Below, piece after piece: positions 1-12,171 of a stretch of DNA of 64,000 bases. Each line of letters starts with the position of its first letter. Positions within the stretch are counted from its first letter, which is position 1. The notes below the pieces were generated by a model. That model ran no database searches, had not been told where the DNA came from, and was given only the letters and a program-made list of their open reading frames with translations. The stretch is from Nematostella vectensis (taxonomy: Eukaryota > Cnidaria > Anthozoa > Actiniaria > Edwardsiidae), in NCBI RefSeq assembly GCF_932526225.1, contig NC_064039.1:14774139-14838138 (forward strand), read 5' to 3'. The position numbers and the translations under genes were made by a program.

Positions 1-758
1 CACAGATTAAGCATATAGATCATGACACACGCCGGGGTAAAGCACATGGCGTAAGCGACCAGCACGCTCACGAGCGCTTGGATCACCTTATTCTCGCGCG
101 TCATCGTACGCAGTTTCATTTTACCTTCTTTTCTCTCAGCTGCTCCAGTCGGCTTACGCGCCTTCCACTGAGCGATCTGCGCACGCAGCTTCTTGAAGAT
201 ACTCGCGTAAACAAACACAAGTACGCAGAATGTGAAGATGACCGCCGCGTTTGCAAAAATAAACGAATAAAATATGAAGCCGAGTTTGAAATAGACGAAG
301 GATGCGCCGAGTGCGATTATCCAGATAAGTATAGTCGCGATGATTGCCCGTCTTCCTGTCAAATCTAGTTTGTATTTGACCGGAAAAACAACGGCCATGT
401 AGCGGTCAAATGTGAGGGCAGCTAGACTGAGAATTGAAGCGGTTGTTAGGATGAAGTACAGAATGTGAAGGATTCTAATATCCACCACATCCACTTTAAG
501 CACCTCAGTGAGATGAAAGACTGTTGAGACCGTGTCCATAAGAACCCCTACGATCAAGTCAGTTGTGGCAAGACTGAGCAAAAAGTAGTTAAAGGGCGTA
601 CGTAGCTCGTTGAAAGGGTCCCGTACGATAGCGTAGCAAACGATGAAGTTACCCGGGATCGTGATAAGCGTTAGTAGAAACGAGACGGTCGTGGTGAAGA
701 TGGATAGATATATTGGGGCGTAAACACCACCACACGTATTAGCCCCCATCGCAGGCAT
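1..758 (-). CDS. Class A (rhodopsin-like) GPCR, intronless, 3' end outside window
   Basis: The minus strand is open from the ATG at 758-756, directly preceded by an in-frame TAG, to the window edge (252 codons). The product is a seven-helix receptor of the plasma membrane. Visible class A landmarks are a GN pair in helix 1 (GNFIVC), LSLATTD in helix 2, the DRY box followed by MAVVFPVKY at the end of helix 3, a conserved W in helix 4, a long basic third cytoplasmic loop and CFTP in helix 6. The NPxxY helix lies beyond position 1. The N-terminus is very short with no signal peptide. Ligand cannot be assigned; the pattern resembles the large amine/orphan class A families of cnidarians. A second ATG lies three codons downstream. 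Family assignment is very secure; subtype is unknown. Confidence 0.9.
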   Translation of the reverse strand, partial: MPAMGANTCGGVYAPIYLSIFTTTVSFLLTLITIPGNFIVCYAIVRDPFNELRTPFNYFLLSLATTDLIVGVLMDTVSTVFHLTEVLKVDVVDIRILHILYFILTTASILSLAALTFDRYMAVVFPVKYKLDLTGRRAIIATILIWIIALGASFVYFKLGFIFYSFIFANAAVIFTFCVLVFVYASIFKKLRAQIAQWKARKPTGAAERKEGKMKLRTMTRENKVIQALVSVLVAYAMCFTPACVMIYMLNL

Positions 759-2479
759 CTAGACGAAATATTTCGCAAGCGATATTACAATTAAAAGTTG
801 TTCAGTTTCAAATTTCTTGACTGTTTTCCTGCCTGTCTCTTTACTGCAAACATTTTTCTTTCTTTTTTAATGAGATGTTTACTGTAACCAGGATATTGGC
901 CAGTTCATCCCGTGCGTTTTCGGCTTTGTATCAACTTGCTGTTTTCGGTTTTGATAACCTTCCCAAAATTATTGTCGACAACTGACCAGATGATTCTTAG
1001 CGATTGAAGAAGACTTCAATGCAGTTGCTTGTAGCTATTAAGCTCTACAAATAAAGCGCAAAAAAGAACAAATAAATAATAACGCATACTCTTAAAACGT
1101 TTCTCGATACCCAGTGCTTTGGTGATGTAAAGAATCCGAAAAGTTGCTTAGAAACTTATATTCTTCCAAGGCAGTTAGCGGACTGCTTAATTTTGTACGA
1201 CATTCAAAGTGAATTTTTATGCAAAAAAGAAAGGAAAATAAGAATGGAAGATTGATAAGGTAAAGAGTTATACTAACCTCAAATTTCACTCCAGCTTGTA
1301 GGTGCGCTCCTTGGTAATGGTTTAGCCGAAGTGATATAATTGCATCCCCAATTTACGAATCTAAGAATTAAGTAATTACCGTATAAAAAGAAAAGGAAAT
1401 GCAAAGAAGTCGTATTTTTTTTTGCCTCTTGATATAAGCACCTGCCGCTGGGCGAGCTCTCCGTCTGCATAAAAAAAATGAAATTTCAACAGTTTTAATG
1501 CTTGTCACCTTTTCAAAGCCCAAAGAGCTTTTCAAAAGCCACACTTTTCTATCAAATAGAAATTTGTTAACTATTTGCCGGGTTACCATTAAACCAGCAA
1601 CATTTTTGGACGTTACTTGTTGAGAGTTTTTTGGGAAAATAAGAACCTAACGATACCTTGAAGGTATAGCTAGCATCCTTTGGTGAACATGCTATAAAAC
1701 CTATCATGGCATTGGCCTATTGTTCTGCCTAAACACTAGTTGTTTTTCTGCTTTTTAAAAACCAGAAAAAGAATAAATTAGGAAATAAGGTTACAAAAAG
1801 CTAAAAAAGGCTTTTCTAAATAAGAAAGGAAAGAAATATGGAAATGTTTAAGAAGTTGACAGGTAATCAGCGTTATTAAGACTGTGACTGCACCTTCATT
1901 GTTCCAGCTGCTTGAAAGCTTCTCGGTGAGCTCAGGTGAAATAAATATTTTATCACTTCACATGTCATGCTTCGAGAAAGTTATAATATATTTTTCCCTT
2001 TTGTGATGGAAACGTCGCAAGGGGCTACGATAGTTATTAACAATAAAAGGCAATTTGAACTTAAAATTGCTCGCTTCGTTGATAAAATAAAGTACTTTTA
2101 TTATAATAGGCTTAAGTGGATATAATTGAAATAATCAGTTGGGCTAAAAAGCGAGATTGCTTTGCACCAACGGAGAGATATCTAATCTCGCCCGTTGTAT
2201 CCGTACAGTAGTACAAAAAGAGGACAAAGGATGTTAAAATTACTTTATAGCGACCACTCTAGCATCTTACAGAACACTTGTTATATAGTGTGACCTCCAT
2301 ACTACGAACACGTACTTCATGGAGCATAATAACACTTACAAACAATGATTTGTTTATCACACCCAGCAGGCTTCGAATATTCTATGGGTTCTATCTATAA
2401 CCAAGAGACGTGCTCTCTTACTATAACTCATTTGCTCGTTCCGTTAGCGCTGTAAAAGTCCGTGGGCACATTTCATAAA
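759..2479. other. Gene-free AT-rich stretch
   Basis: Only short unsupported ORFs are seen. It presumably includes the 5' flank and promoter of the minus-strand GPCR gene. No repeat or RNA gene was recognised. Confidence 0.5.
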
Positions 2480-2660
2480 GCCCTGTGCAAACTGCCCCAG
2501 AACCGGCCAGCATTGGTGGCGAATTCTTGCTCGACTGACCACAAGAAAAAGGAAATGTTAGAAAGTCCATTTCCCATTTTGACATTTCCTTTTTTCTATA
2601 GTCAGTCAAGCGAGAATTCGCCAGCAATGCTGGCCGGTGCTGGTGCAGTTTGCACGGGGC
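2480..2660. repeat. Foldback (near-perfect palindrome, 79 bp arms)
   Basis: The arm at 2480-2558 is the inverted complement of 2582-2660, sharing GTGCAAACTGC, ACCGGCCAGCATT, GGCGAATTC and AAGGAAATGT, with a ~23 bp loop. The form fits a foldback MITE or a hairpin-prone insertion. ORFs on either strand here mirror each other and are artefacts of the palindrome. Confidence 0.75.
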
Positions 2661-2900
2661 TCAACACTCTTTAATTGGCTGCACTTCGAGATCAAACGAG
2701 TTCACTCAGAGCAATTTAATTTGCAATTCAACGACTTCTTTCTGAAAAGCGGCCTGTTGGTATGTATACTAGTAATCAGGCAACCTTTAGCACTGGCAGA
2801 CGCCCATTTTACGCCCATTCTACGCTTAATGTACACATTTAGGGGTGGAAAATTGGGAAAAAGTCATAACAAGCTTTTTTAAATGTTTGTGTCTTAAATT

Positions 2901-2968
2901 AAAGGGGAACTGCCAGCTAAATACAACCAGGTCTTATATTTAGATGTAAAAACAAAAAATACGCTTAA
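2901..2968 (+). repeat. Left part of an interspersed repeat split by an insertion
   Basis: This matches the inverted segment near 9820-9888 (shared AACAAAAAATACGCTT). It stops at TTAA 2965-2968, and the match resumes at 6574 in the same orientation, showing that the intervening DNA inserted into an older repeat. Confidence 0.75.
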
Positions 2969-3284
2969 GGTAATTCCCTTGAATTGCACTGCGCACCCCT
3001 TCCGCGCAAGTGGAGCGCGCTGTTTGTTCGAATTTTCCGGTAATATATAGATTTAGGCACTGCCTAAAAGCGGAGCCAGCATAAACACCTTTTGTGTTGA
3101 CTGATCAAAGGTATTATTGGGGGATCTAGGATCCTGCTCTCTACTGAGATTTATTTATTGTACCAACCAAATGGATCCAGGCCTTATTCAATAATTTAAA
3201 TTATGCAGTACATCAAAGTTAACAAACACAATTCCTGGTGTGGATATGGCTGTCAAAGTTGTCAAGAGTCTAATGGTAAATTCT

Positions 3285-4560
3285 TATGTCCCATCATAGA
3301 AGTTCCATTATGAATATCTTTTTTTAAATAAAAACAATACTCCCACAAGCTTTGCCCTTGTGCAGAAAATGTCATGGATGTAACAGCATTCCAAAGATTC
3401 AAAATAATATATTTAGACTGTTTAGATGCCATACTGTGATTTTTATGTATTGATTTAGTGGCGATTCTCTCCTTCATTGGACCGAATATTCAGAAAAATG
3501 TCTGGAAATTAAAATCCAAAAATATATCTCCTTTCATGCATTACATATTGGTGCACCCCACTTTACCATGTAGTGGCCTTAATGTTGGTGGCCTACTCCC
3601 AAATGAATGCAATGAAGAAAAAACAGATTGAAAATGCTAACTTCTAATTTCAAACCAAACCCTTTCATTGATCTATGTTTGGGGTAGAGAGGAATCAAAG
3701 AATATCAATTGACTAAAAAATAATCGACGGGAGAGGAGATATAAAGTGGATTGACTCGACTTGAAACGTTTGGTGACAAAAATATAACAGTAATGAAAAT
3801 AATTTGATTGAGCATTTCTTGACATTCCCCCTTTCCCATTATCTTAACCCTTTCACCACCACAGGCCTCTAAAGAGGCCATGTCTTTGCTATCCAAGCTA
3901 TGTGAACAGAATTCTATTATTGACAAATAACAAGGTTGTTGCTAGTGTTATAAAGTTTTAAGTATCTTGCCCTAAAAAACCCTTCCCCTCAATAAAAGTT
4001 CCATTAATGTACATTTGTAAAGCTACATTCTGACAAGCTTTGTTCTTGCGAAGAACAATGGATGAAACAGGATTTCAAAGATGGAATATAGTGTCAGACA
4101 CAATTTTAAATAAGATGCAATGCTGAATATTTAATGTACCATTTTAAGTGGTGATTTTCCATCCCCATGGGAATTAATATCTACAAATATACATCCAGTA
4201 ATGCATTATATTTTGGTGTTTTGAGAAACCCTGGACATAACTATTCCAATGAAATAAATCTAAACATCTAAAATAAATGTAATGGGCAAGAGACTTGGAA
4301 AGAAAATCCTAAAAAGAAAATATAAGTGAAGGTAATAAATGAAAATTTCTAATTTAAAAATGAAATCTGTTCATTAATTTATTTTTTGTGTAGAGGGGAA
4401 ATAGCAAAGAGCATCAATTGCATAAAAATAGTCAACAGGGAGAAGAAAAAGGAAGAAATATGACTCTTCCTTAAATGTTTGAAAAGAAAATATAATAACA
4501 ATAATGTGATAATTATATTCAGTATTTTTCTAAAATATCCCCTTTCCCATTATCTTTAGG
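3285..4560. repeat. Diverged tandem duplication, unit ~700 bp
   Basis: 3285-3850 and 3985-4560 align along their length with substitutions and small gaps. Shared landmarks are AAGTTCCATTA, ACAAGCTTTG, TTTCAAAG-like blocks, a GTAGAGRGGAA block followed by ATCAATTG, and the 3' tract CCCTTTCCCATTATCTT. No coding sequence is supported in either copy. Confidence 0.65.
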
Positions 4561-5850
4561 TTGATAGAAAACTGTTTTCTTTACAGATTTATTATTTAAA
4601 AAGCAAAAGTTTGTTTAAAGTTTTATATTATATAAGTATCTTGTTCTAAAAAAACCTATGTGTGTGTACTGCTGAATCACATAGTAATGAACTAGTCATT
4701 TGCGCCCCCTCCCTTATGGTCCTGCAGAAGTCAGGGGTTAATGTGGGGTTTTAGACCACTTTTTAACCAGAATATGTCAAGAGGGGTGGTGGCATTGACT
4801 GTTTTTGACTCTTAACTTGGAAACAGGCTTTTAACAAAGTCTAATCCCCCACCCTTTCCTGGAACCATGGATGTGGAGGTATCAAATGACTAGTGAATAA
4901 GAACATCCTACTGTTCTCTTCAAGACATGATTTTTAACTCTCATGTCTTCCAGTCTTTAGCATTCATCTTGGCCCTCAGGTAGTTCCTGGTTCATAAAAG
5001 AGTAAAAACAATTATTTATTATTTCTTTCAAAACAATCCTTTTATCAAGCCATTTATAATCTAACTAATTTTCCACAACTATTTGAAAAAATATAAACAC
5101 ATGAGATGCAAGATGCAGACAATAACAACAATACATATTAAAAATAGGGTTTTTTTTTTATCCTCGGTAAGGAAAATTTCTCTTGTAAGTTGAAAAAGCT
5201 GCTGTATCTTCTAAGGATATGTATCTTCTTAGGACTAAGAGCACAGGATTAAAGACAAGAACGGTCTTCTTTAGCAGTATTTGACAAATGCAACACGATA
5301 TTGGTTAGCCTTTATGAAACATCTCAACACAATCAATCTGCCCTGAAGAAGTCTTATTAAAGACGAATTCCATTTTTTGTTGTATTGTATTTTATTCAAC
5401 ACAATCAAGAATATAGATAAAAGGAAGAATGTCAAAACAAAACCTGTTATGCTCAAATAATTTGATTACTAAGTTAAGTACTCGCATTCTCAAAGCATAC
5501 AAAAAGGACAACAAAAAGCCTAATAACTGTCAAATCCTCAATAGACAATACAAATCGTCCTCCGAAACTCACCTTGCATTGTTTTCTTTTTGTTTTTTTG
5601 GTCGCTTTCTTGTGGTTCTGTTCGCTTTTTAATGTGAACTGTTACTTGCTTAAATTTACTAGCTAAAACCAGATAAATCTTGGCGTGAATGAATGTTAGT
5701 AGATCTCCTCTAGTTGACTTTATCCTTAAGTCACAAAATTTGAGGCAAAATAAATAATCATCGTATAATCGACAAGAACTTTTTCCCTTGCTCCGTGCTT
5801 CTTGTATTTAGCCGCCATTTCAGGGCCGAGTGGGGCCTGGGAGTCGCGCG

Positions 5851-5883
5851 GCTGACTGACTGGCTGGCTGGCTGGCTGGCGAG
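5851..5883 (+). repeat. (GGCT/GACT)n microsatellite
   Basis: Short tetranucleotide run within the GC-rich part of the TTAA-flanked element. It is followed near 5960-6010 by CG-rich palindromic sequence. Confidence 0.7.
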
Positions 5884-6573
5884 TGACACCACAGGGTACC
5901 CGCGCGATGACCACAAAAACCAAGTCGCATACCTATACCATATTTCTATGCCTATGTGGCTACGCGCGCGGCCTGCGGCCGCGCTTGGCTCCGCTATTAA
6001 GTGCGCGCGCGCCACAGTTGTACAAGAAAACACAGCAAAAGGCGCGTGTTTTTTAACCTAAAATCGCTTTGACAGAAAAACGAAGTCGGTTACCCCCATT
6101 TTTTATTTGCTCAAATAGTTAAATATATACGGAAAATGATATACTGAAAGAAGAAAAAAAAGTTGGGTTGTAGAAGTTTTGTTATTTCTCTTAAAAGCCG
6201 TAAAAATACTTCAAAATGGCGCTTTTACCATATGAATAGTGGCGAAAACAATGTCTTTTAGTGCGATCTCTCAAAATGTGATTTGTTTTGAACATTAGCT
6301 ACTACGGGTTATTGTTTAGGAGATCGGATTTTGGCAGCTAGAAAAACAGAACTTAATTTTCTAAAGACTATAGGCACTCTTTTTGAAAACTAAGAGTTGA
6401 GATATTTCCTCGCGCGATCAGTAAAAACGCGTCAACTCTACGCCCCTCTGTTGTGAAAACGAGGTCGGTACCCCCATTTTTTTATTACACTTTTTGAAAG
6501 CCCTTAACTTCAATATTGTTTATGCCAAGTTTTAAAAAATTCTGGGTTGTAGAACTATTTCAAGGGAATTACC

Positions 6574-6730
6574 TTAACGTAGGTGTTTTCGCGCGGTTAT
6601 AATCCGTTTTCGAGAAATTCGACGTTTTGCCGCCATCTTGGATGTTTTGCTCGTCAGCGCATAAGCTGTCAGCGGTCGCTTTTGTGACGTACAGTATTAA
6701 CAAGGTGGCGTTTGTTCCCGTCCTATGCAA
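6574..6730 (+). repeat. Right part of the split interspersed repeat
   Basis: Continues the repeat interrupted after 2968. It shares GTGTTTTCGCGCGGTTAT, GAAATTCGACGTTT, CCGCCATCTTGGATG and a GTGACGTAC block with the inverse of 9681-9888. The small ORFs on both strands are conserved only because the DNA is. Confidence 0.75.
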
Positions 6731-9595
6731 ATATATATTCTCATTTACGATTAACACTCGTAAACACTGTAAACTATGCTGCGAGTTGTAATCACCGAGG
6801 TTTCAGCACATCAAACTCAGAGACAAAGTCTGATGCTACTCCGTAGGACGCAGAACATCAATTAGGGGGAAACTGTTTAAAACAAGATCGAAAAAGTGTG
6901 ATGTGCGACTTCATGTACTCAAACGACTGTTCGATAAGCTTACAACATAGAACTTATCGTTTGATCCGCCACAACTACCTGGATCCAAGTACTTTTCCAC
7001 GTACTAGAAAAACTGTAAGTGATTTTTTGAAATATTTTGAAATACTGTTGTAAAAAGAAGGCATTTAGCAAATTGGAAAAAAAAGTCGATAAGAGTAAGT
7101 GTTTACATTAAGCTTTTTTAGCGAGGGAAATAGCCGATGAAGTAGATTTTTTTAGATTATTTTTTTATTTTATTTATACCCATTGTATGCTAGCTCTTAC
7201 TGCCGAACAGACCTTCTAATAAAATTGTGTAGATGAACTGCTAAAAGTTGTGTATTTGATTGTATACTCTCGTCTCAGTGAGTCTTTGCATTAAAAGCTG
7301 TTGTAAAATGAGGGCCGTTCTTCGGGGATTGAACAGAGTAGAAGAACTGGTATAAAGAACCTGAAGGGTAACAGAATAAGTTACATGCTACCCAATAATA
7401 AGACAAAAAAATCTATCTGGGTATAGCAAGCATAATACAGTTTATATGTGGGCTATGTGTGCAGAATCGGAAACAACTCCTCTTTCCTCGAATTGGCTCA
7501 AATCTCTTGAAAATATTTCATAGTCTCGGAGAGTGTTGATACAATGAAATAATCAGTCATCAATTGTTTCGGAATTAAAATTGATGTCTGGTTTATTAGA
7601 TGATTTGGCCAAAAAAAACTCTCAAAGTATACCAGATTCAATTCAATTCTTCAGTTCTGAAATACAAAACTCTACTAGAGACTATGATTAACATGCTTAC
7701 TGGAATTAAAGCGCCAAATCATAAAAACAGGCTTTTATTTACGGTAAAATTCTTGTAAAAAGCAACCCTTTTTTTTTCAGTGCATTTCAAGTAATCATGC
7801 AGTAGAGAGCGTGCATGGTATGGTGTTCACCATCTTAGTAAAATATGAACAACTATAACAAATTTGGAATCACCATAACAGCATCAAGACTTCCCTAGTA
7901 AGCCTCACTAGTCAGCTCCCGGGACAATTTTTCTTTGTCTAGAAGAGGGGTCTTAAAGGAAAATAGAAAGAGGGGGGGGGGGGGGTTTAGAATGATAGAA
8001 ATAGGGGTTTTATTTCAAAATCTGTCTCTAGCTTTTGGCACTTGGTGATTTTAGCCCCTAGTTAGCAAAGCTTTTACTGTGTTCACATAGTAGGTAGCAC
8101 TAAGCAATAAGCTAATAAATGTTCATATAAAATAAGACAAGACAACTCCTCTCTATTTCTGCCATTTATTGGTTCAACAAAAGAATGAATAATATAAGAT
8201 TTCTGCTGAGCATTAGTGCATTTCCAAGGGAATTGCAGCCCCAATCCAACAACCACCTCCCCCTCATTGACACACCCCAGGCTACAGGCAAGGGGTACAC
8301 TATACAAAATCATATAAAAACTAGTTCAGAAGGGTTGATCTTTTTGCCCAATCTATTAATGATTGATGTTGATTGTGTTCAAGTAAAAGTCTAACACTCA
8401 CCCATAACCCTAGGAGATCACTTCAAGCAATTTAGTGCTGTGTGAGATTCAGATATTTGCAATTTTATTGAAACAAGTCTGTTAGTATATTCCACATAGT
8501 CAAAATAATTGTAGATTCACATATATAGCACAGCTGCACAACCTTTTATTGTGGTGCAGGTGTGAAGCATGAAGTTATTCTTTTTAGGTTCTTCATCAGT
8601 GCAACTTGCATTTAAACATTCTCATATACTGGTAACATTTGATTGGACTTTTATCATGCAGAGGTGGGGAATGCAGTCATTAACCACATTCCAGAAAATG
8701 ATAAGCAGCACATCACATTGTGATTGCCACCAAATGAACAAATAAAAAGACTGTTTGTACAATAGTATTTTAAGTTGCTAGCTTGATTCTTCATTTTTAG
8801 AGCATAACTCTAATAAAAAAAAACATTTTGCTGCTATCTGAGCATTGGCACGTTCTTAGCATGTTCTTAAAATTTGGTGCAAAACCCAGCCTGGACATTT
8901 TTATAAAAAAGGTTCTTATAAAAAAAGGAGTGTATTTTTTATAACTTACAGTACTTTCATATTATGAAAGAGTCCAAATACCAGCAGACAGTCAAGAGGC
9001 TATATTAAAACACTACAGTAGGCATCCATGAGTTCAAATAATTGTGTAAAAAGTAGCCAATAAAATGATGGTTGTACTTTATGGACTGAAGACCATTACA
9101 GCATCACTGCAGTATAAATTTTAAATAAAATATAATGTATAATAAAAAATAAATGATATATGAACTATTTTCAAAAAACGCCATTCATATTATAAAATAC
9201 AAATTAAAACCATAGGCAGTCAAAGCTATTACAGTAACATCACTAAAGATATTTCGCAAAATAAAGAAGAATGAAAACCTGAAGTTTCTAAATAAATTCT
9301 CATATTAGCCTAGCGTATGAAGGATGCAATTTCGGATGTCATGTAACACAATTGACTTCAAAGCAAAGTACTAGAAATAAAAAATATAAGACAAGGAAAA
9401 TTATTTAAGTTACCTGAATCTTCTGATTCATTTTCAAGTACTTAAAAGCTTATTTTACCCATTTTAAGGCTTGCAATAACTTCATTAGCAGCACGACAAA
9501 GTTTTTACGGCATATGTACACCGATTCCTCAGATCCATTGTCGTTTGGTTGTGATATGCTTGCTCTTGCATAGTTTCGAGCTTGAATGATTCAAC
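6731..9595. other. Gene-free AT-rich stretch
   Basis: Long introns or intergenic DNA with a G homopolymer at about 7972-7985. No ORF here shows family features. No RNA gene was recognised. Confidence 0.5.
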
Positions 9596-9680
9596 GTGAG
9601 GTTGTTTGATGACACGTGGAATGAGACAAAAACAAATGGCTGCCACAAAGTTTCAGCGGTAATCTCAAAGAGCAACTTAG

Positions 9681-9888
9681 ACCACGCCATCTTGTTCATA
9701 CAGTACGTCACAAAAGCCACCGCTGACAGTTTATGCGCTGACGAGCAAAACATCCAAGATGGCGGCGAAACGTCGAATTTCTCAAAAACGAATAATAACC
9801 GCGCGAAAACACCTACAGCAAGCGTATTTTTTGTTTTTATATCTAAATATGAGTCTTGGTTGTATTTAGCTTGCAGTTCCCCTTTAAA
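9681..9888 (-). repeat. Uninterrupted copy of the interspersed repeat
   Basis: Inverse-orientation copy of the repeat split at 2901-2968/6574-6730. Across the junction it reads CGCTTGCTGTAGG where the split copy has CGCTTAACGTAGG, so lengths agree and the empty site is defined. Open frames on both strands (up to 122 codons) probably reflect low divergence, not coding. Confidence 0.7.
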
Positions 9889-10151
9889 GACATGCAAGAC
9901 ATGCTTTTAAATTTCCAAAAGTATCATTGGCTCAATCTATATAACAAAAGGCACAACATAACACCAAGATTATTGTTTTTGTATTGTTTTCTGATAGCTG
10001 AATTTATCCAAACATCATCAAGAAAAAATATTTTAATTTTTTTTTAAACTCTTATTAACTACTGTAATTGGGACTACAGGTTTTATGGACCCCTTTCTTA
10101 TAACCTTGGGCAAATATATTTAAATACAATTTAAACGTATGGTACAATTAC

Positions 10152-10429
10152 TGTAGAGATTACCGCTGACCACTCTCGTTCCCAGGACTATGGGACGGGT
10201 GGAAAAAACAAGATGGCGGACTAAAGTTGACTTCACGAACTATACACCGCTTCACTGGGTGTAATCCACCGGTTTTTACCCATTTATAGTCGTAAGAGTC
10301 TCCTGTGTTTTGTTCATTACCTCGTTCATGTTGTTCAAACGATTTATTGTTATCTATCTTATCTTTGTTAGAACGACTTTAACATCTTTGTCAATAAATC
10401 GAGTTGTCATCGAGGAGTATTCATCTTCA
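10152..10429 (+). repeat. 5' LTR
   Basis: 278 bp, TG...CA, matching the 3' LTR with about five substitutions. It contains AATAAA near 10392. The sequence after the LTR (from 10430) should hold the primer binding site, but I could not match it to a tRNA. Confidence 0.93.
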
Positions 10430-10483
10430 TGTTGAAGTCGTTGGCTCACTAGTGATCTCCCAGCACCACAGCTACAGACAGCC

Positions 10484-11266
10484 ATGGTCATAGTCCGGTG
10501 CTCCGTCCCAAACTGCGAGTTTGCCACCGACGACGTTTCTGAAGCCCTGGCTATTACCCTTCTTACGAATCACGGACTCGCCCACCAGATTACACCGCCT
10601 CCCGTCGCAAGACCTACCCCAGCGCCTGCTCCCCGTGGCCCTAAACTTGAGCGCCCAAAAGTGGACATTGGCGCATCCACCGAAGGATGGAATGTCTTCA
10701 CTCGCCGCTGGCAAGTTTTTCGCACTGGATCTGGCATCGATGACGACTCAGCGCCTTCCCAATTATTCCAGTGCGCAGGTACTAAGCTCGGCGACAGTTT
10801 GTTGAAAGCAAACCCGGCTGCCGCCTCAAGCCTCTTGCAAGACCTCCTAGCTGCTATGCGATCCCTCGCCGTCATCCCAGTCGCAACGGGTGTCCTACGC
10901 GCCGAGCTGCTGCAGATCCGCCAAGAACGCGACGAGCCGTTCCGCGCATTCTCTGCACGGGTGTGCGGTAAGGCCGAGACATGCGAGTTCGAGGCAGGGT
11001 GCGAGTGCGGAAGAAACCTCGACTACACTGACCACATCATTCGCGATGTCCTGCTAAACGGCATCAACGACCCAGACACCCGCCGGGAGGTACTGGGTAC
11101 CAAGAACATCCTTAAAACCCCCGTTAATGACGTCATCGCACTGGTCGAAGGTAAAGAGATGGCTCGAAACGCGCTACCATCGTCGTCCTTGTCCGCCATC
11201 TCGTCTTTCCGAAGGCAGCAAAAAAAACCCCTCAGACAACCCCCCAGCAGCCCCTTCGCAACCTGA
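10484..11266 (+). CDS. gag: Gypsy gag-like protein
   Basis: A 260-codon ORF starting at an ATG in good context (GCCATGG) 54 bp after the LTR. Its position and proline-rich N-terminus followed by a helical capsid-like middle identify it as gag. The expected zinc-binding nucleocapsid segment is not in this frame: a CSDC...TCITCH pattern lies in the +1 frame at about 11270-11375. The frames part near an eight-A run at 11220-11227, which is either a sequence indel or a slippage site joining gag to its nucleocapsid end. An N-terminal C-x4-C (CSVPNC) is also visible. The protein would package element RNA in cytoplasmic particles. Confidence 0.75.
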   Translation: MVIVRCSVPNCEFATDDVSEALAITLLTNHGLAHQITPPPVARPTPAPAPRGPKLERPKVDIGASTEGWNVFTRRWQVFRTGSGIDDDSAPSQLFQCAGTKLGDSLLKANPAAASSLLQDLLAAMRSLAVIPVATGVLRAELLQIRQERDEPFRAFSARVCGKAETCEFEAGCECGRNLDYTDHIIRDVLLNGINDPDTRREVLGTKNILKTPVNDVIALVEGKEMARNALPSSSLSAISSFRRQQKKPLRQPPSSPFAT

Positions 11267-11415
11267 CAGGGCCAGGCAGGCTGCCTGCTCGGATTGCCGC
11301 GCTCTGTTCCACGTATTTTCGGAAGGGACCAGGGGCTGGAACAGCAAGCCACACCAGACGTGCATCACGTGCCACCGATCCCGCCGTCGCCGCCACCGGC
11401 CACAACAACCACCCC

Positions 11416-12140
11416 ATGCCTGCAGTCCAGACAGTGGAGTCAGAGCCGATATCTCAAATTGCAGCGCTCCACGACAAAGAAGCCAACGCTCCCCCACAAC
11501 ACACGCCCACCACCCATGGCACTGTGCACAAGCCTACCGCTGTCACGCTTGATCACCATGTCTTCACCAAAGGCGAGTGGAAACGAGCACGCCTCCGCGC
11601 ACACCCAACCATCCCGATCACCGTGTCGCTCGATAAGCAAACCACAACCAGACATAGCCACTCTGCACGCAATTTGTCTCTCCAAGCTGAGGCCTCGGCC
11701 ATAGCGGACACTGGCGCACAATCTGACCTGTGGTCTCTCGCAGAATTCCTGGCATGTGGCTTCTCGCTGGAGGACCACTTCCCGGTAGGCCTTGACCTCA
11801 CCGCCGCCAACTGCTCGCCAATCGCCATCGATGGCGCGTTCTTCTCCCGACTGTCGACGATCACTCGTGACGGTGAAGCAGTGTCTTGCCGCTCAATGGT
11901 ATACGTAAGCAGCAGCGTCCAAGCCATGTACTTATCGTACGAGTCCATGCTTAACCTGGGCATCTTATCACATGGCTTTCCCTCCGCCGAGTCCCTGAAG
12001 AACCCAAGCGACGAGCACACCGATGACTCAGCCACCCCGCACATACCCCTGTCAGTCAACTCCACGCGAGCAGTCAACGAGGGCTGCAGCCAACCCGACA
12101 ACACAGCGGGCACATGCTCGTGCCCCCAGCGTATCGCCGC

Positions 12141-12171
<31 letters not shown>

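Larger units (their letters stand above)
2969..6573. mobile_element. 3.6 kb TTAA-flanked DNA element, non-autonomous
   Basis: The ends carry a perfect 15 bp inverted repeat, GGTAATTCCCTTGAA at 2969-2983 and its complement at 6559-6573. Each end is flanked by TTAA (2965-2968 and 6574-6577). The uninterrupted host repeat at 9681-9888 shows the pre-insertion structure and confirms that a single 4 bp site was duplicated. TTAA targets are typical of piggyBac, although these termini do not start with the usual CCC, so family is uncertain. No transposase ORF is present. The interior holds a diverged ~700 bp tandem duplication (3285-4560), a GC-rich patch around 5815-6030, and two related subterminal segments near 6086-6175 and 6460-6556 sharing the pattern GTCGG..ACCCCCATTTTTT...GGGTTGTAGAA. 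Confidence 0.7.

Noticed and set aside
9529-9910. 122 aa and 104 aa ORFs on opposite strands, partly conserved at 6.6 kb
   Set aside because: Conservation follows the shared DNA repeat, both strands are equally open, and the related copy is truncated by an insertion.
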